This document shows, piece by piece, positions 62,730 through 64,000 of a stretch of 64,000 nucleotides of DNA (position 1 is its first letter; each line of letters begins with the position of its first letter). Position numbers and translations under genes: made by a program. Origin of the DNA: Bacteroidales bacterium (lineage in GTDB: Bacteria > Bacteroidota > Bacteroidia > Bacteroidales > Bacteroidaceae); the NCBI GenBank assembly GCA_004555245.1, contig SFIS01000003.1, positions 1 to 64,000 of the forward strand, read 5' to 3'. The notes under the pieces are model-generated. The model worked only from the letters and a program-made list of their open reading frames with translations. It searched no databases and was not told the DNA's origin.

Positions 62730-64000
62730 TTATTCAGAGTATATACAGCGCAGATTGCTTATCACCGTAGCTGATGCGCCTGTCGATCCGGTGTGCTGGA
62801 TGTGTATTCCGCCGTAGGCATTGGGCTCTACTGCTGCTGTCAGCAGCATCTTCTCTTCTCCGTTGCGTATCTCGGCAGACAGCTGCGTGTCTTTTGATGA
62901 TATCTCTACATGGCAGCCTTTGCGGAAAATGGTGCATTTTGCGGGCTCTGTAATCTGTGTTATCGTGCCGTTGTCATATCTGACAAGGTATGTGGCGACC
63001 GCCTTGTCGTATTCCGGCGTCCTGACAAACCTTACGCCGTAGCCTGTCAGCGACCTTGTGTCGAACTTTATGCAGATGTCAATATATTGCCCGGTAGCGC
63101 TGCCGAAGCCCTGTCCCGGACCTTTGCACGGGTCAAGGTTCACACTCACTGTCTGTCCCTTGTATTCCTCGTCATGATGTGCGGTGTACATCAGGCGTGC
63201 GCCTTTAACGTTCTGAATCATTCCGTAACACCCTTCTGCGCCGTCCATCCCCTCGCCGAACACCCATGCCGGCTTTGTCTTGTCTGCCTCGAAGGCATAC
63301 ATACCCAGGTCTGTAGGACAGTGGGCGTCTGCTGTCCAGTGTCCGTCAGTGACTTCCGGGATATTGTTTATGCAGAACAGAGGGAAGGAGACAGGCATCG
63401 GGATGTCTGGAGTAGTGGGCACGACAAGAGGCTTTCCGTTCAGTGTGCAGTCTGTCATGTAGCATTTGTGGCGCGGATTGGGCTTGCGTGTCCATTCTAT
63501 CTTCAGGTTCGGGTCGTCGCTCGTGAATGCGCAACGTCTGAGGGTGACGGGGCTTGATGCCTTTGTCAGATACTGTATGCCGTTTGTCTTGCAGTGTATC
63601 TCGCAGTCTTCAAACAACGCTCCTTGTGCTGATGTGGCATAGAACGGCTTGCTGGAGAAGAATGTGAATCTGCAGTGACGGTATGTCCCCGTGCCGCATA
63701 ACGCATCGTCCGTGCATTCAAAATAGCAGTCTTCAAACAGTACATCGTCCGCTCCGGAGAAAGGACAGAGGTTCAGACGCGAGATGAAGCGGCAGTTCTT
63801 TGCCTTGTAGTTCTTTCCGTTACATAGCACAAGCTGTGCCTGCACGATAGCGTCGGCACGTTTCTTGCGGTTTAGCCTGCTGTTGCGCGGATATACAAGA
63901 TCGACGTTGCAGTAGTTTCCGAATGTTATGTTCTCTGCCGTAATGTTGTCTCCATCTATATGTAGCATTGTGAAGTTGCCGTCCGCACCTTGCGTCTGCC
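62730..64000 (-). CDS. Right-handed beta-helix protein, N-terminus beyond window
   Basis: At least 423 residues; the frame remains open to the window edge, so the true start is outside and the ATG at 63968 is internal. Residues after that ATG show pectate-lyase-like parallel beta-helix rungs: DNITAENITFGNYC, LVLCNGKNYKAKNCRFISR, ADDVLFEDCYFECTDDALCG and GALFEDCEIHCKTNGIQYL. The C-terminal 200 residues form a beta-sandwich-like domain. Likely a secreted polysaccharide-acting or binding protein; family unassigned. Confidence 0.75.
   Translation of the reverse strand, partial: QTQGADGNFTMLHIDGDNITAENITFGNYCNVDLVYPRNSRLNRKKRADAIVQAQLVLCNGKNYKAKNCRFISRLNLCPFSGADDVLFEDCYFECTDDALCGTGTYRHCRFTFFSSKPFYATSAQGALFEDCEIHCKTNGIQYLTKASSPVTLRRCAFTSDDPNLKIEWTRKPNPRHKCYMTDCTLNGKPLVVPTTPDIPMPVSFPLFCINNIPEVTDGHWTADAHCPTDLGMYAFEADKTKPAWVFGEGMDGAEGCYGMIQNVKGARLMYTAHHDEEYKGQTVSVNLDPCKGPGQGFGSATGQYIDICIKFDTRSLTGYGVRFVRTPEYDKAVATYLVRYDNGTITQITEPAKCTIFRKGCHVEISSKDTQLSAEIRNGEEKMLLTAAVEPNAYGGIHIQHTGSTGASATVISNLRCIYSE

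Overview
The window is chromosomal DNA of a Bacteroidales bacterium, most likely a Prevotellaceae member. Promoters carry the Bacteroidetes -7 element (TAnnTTTG, often with TTG about 20 bp upstream). There is a SusC/SusD-type outer-membrane pair, an Rnf operon in Bacteroidetes order (rseC-like, B, C, D, G, E, A), a type 9 secretion plug protein (DUF5103), Bacteroidetes-only families (DUF4270, DUF4293) and an archaeal-type short ProRS. The genus is inference. No rRNA, tRNA, CRISPR array, prophage or transposase gene was seen.

Layout. 0.1-5.2 kb: imelysin lipoprotein, di-haem oxidoreductase and a CcsB-CcsA cytochrome c maturation fusion. 5.3-18.6 kb: a sulfur island in three blocks. Leftward: ThiS-like carrier, ThiF/MoeB-like E1 and JAMM peptidase, then a LuxR-type regulator, with a 200-bp MITE at the end of the JAMM gene. 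Rightward: a SusC-like receptor and a SusD-like gene broken by an in-frame amber codon. Further right: DsrE2-like protein, TusA, a family 2B encapsulin shell with a cyclic-nucleotide-binding-type domain, a cysteine desulfurase with a long N-terminal extension (probable cargo), and a MetY-like sulfhydrylase. 18.8-26 kb: a secreted GH65-like protein, a stand-alone NrdJ C-terminal-like protein, FolB, a cell-wall amidase, an MCE protein and DnaA. 26.4-32.4 kb: Rnf. 33-42.6 kb: Maf, nitroreductase, MltG, two ABC-F ATPases, EngB, a HAD phosphatase and a PIN-like protein with low-complexity tails. 42.7-52.5 kb: DUF5103, ProS, short FolK-like, M64 peptidase, AraC regulator, FeoAB, AsnA. 53-64 kb: UvrB, BamD, RNA polymerase omega, DUF4293, starch-synthase-like fragment, DUF4270, HtpG and a partial beta-helix protein.

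The main result is that the three sulfur blocks look like one regulon. Upstream of the thiS-like, susC-like and dsrE-like operons I read the same 58-bp arrangement, GGTAT-N18-GGTAT-N22-TAnnTTTG, with identical spacing each time. Two of these promoters are followed directly by the same candidate structured leader RNA; a third copy with an extra module precedes the NrdJ-like gene at 21.3 kb. Inference: an imported sulfur compound is handled by a desulfurase inside an encapsulin shell, with persulfide relay (TusA, DsrE2) and a protein-thiocarboxylate route (ThiS/ThiF/JAMM with MetY) resembling Wolinella HcyS/HcyF/HcyD. Family 2 encapsulins with desulfurase cargo are known; the combination and shared control are what deserve attention.

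Non-coding items of note: a 445-bp intergenic element present twice (8.1 and 32.5 kb), a candidate small RNA beside dnaA, dispersed CGTCAACT repeat clusters just upstream of genes, and two adjacent 22-bp tandem arrays at 52.7 kb.
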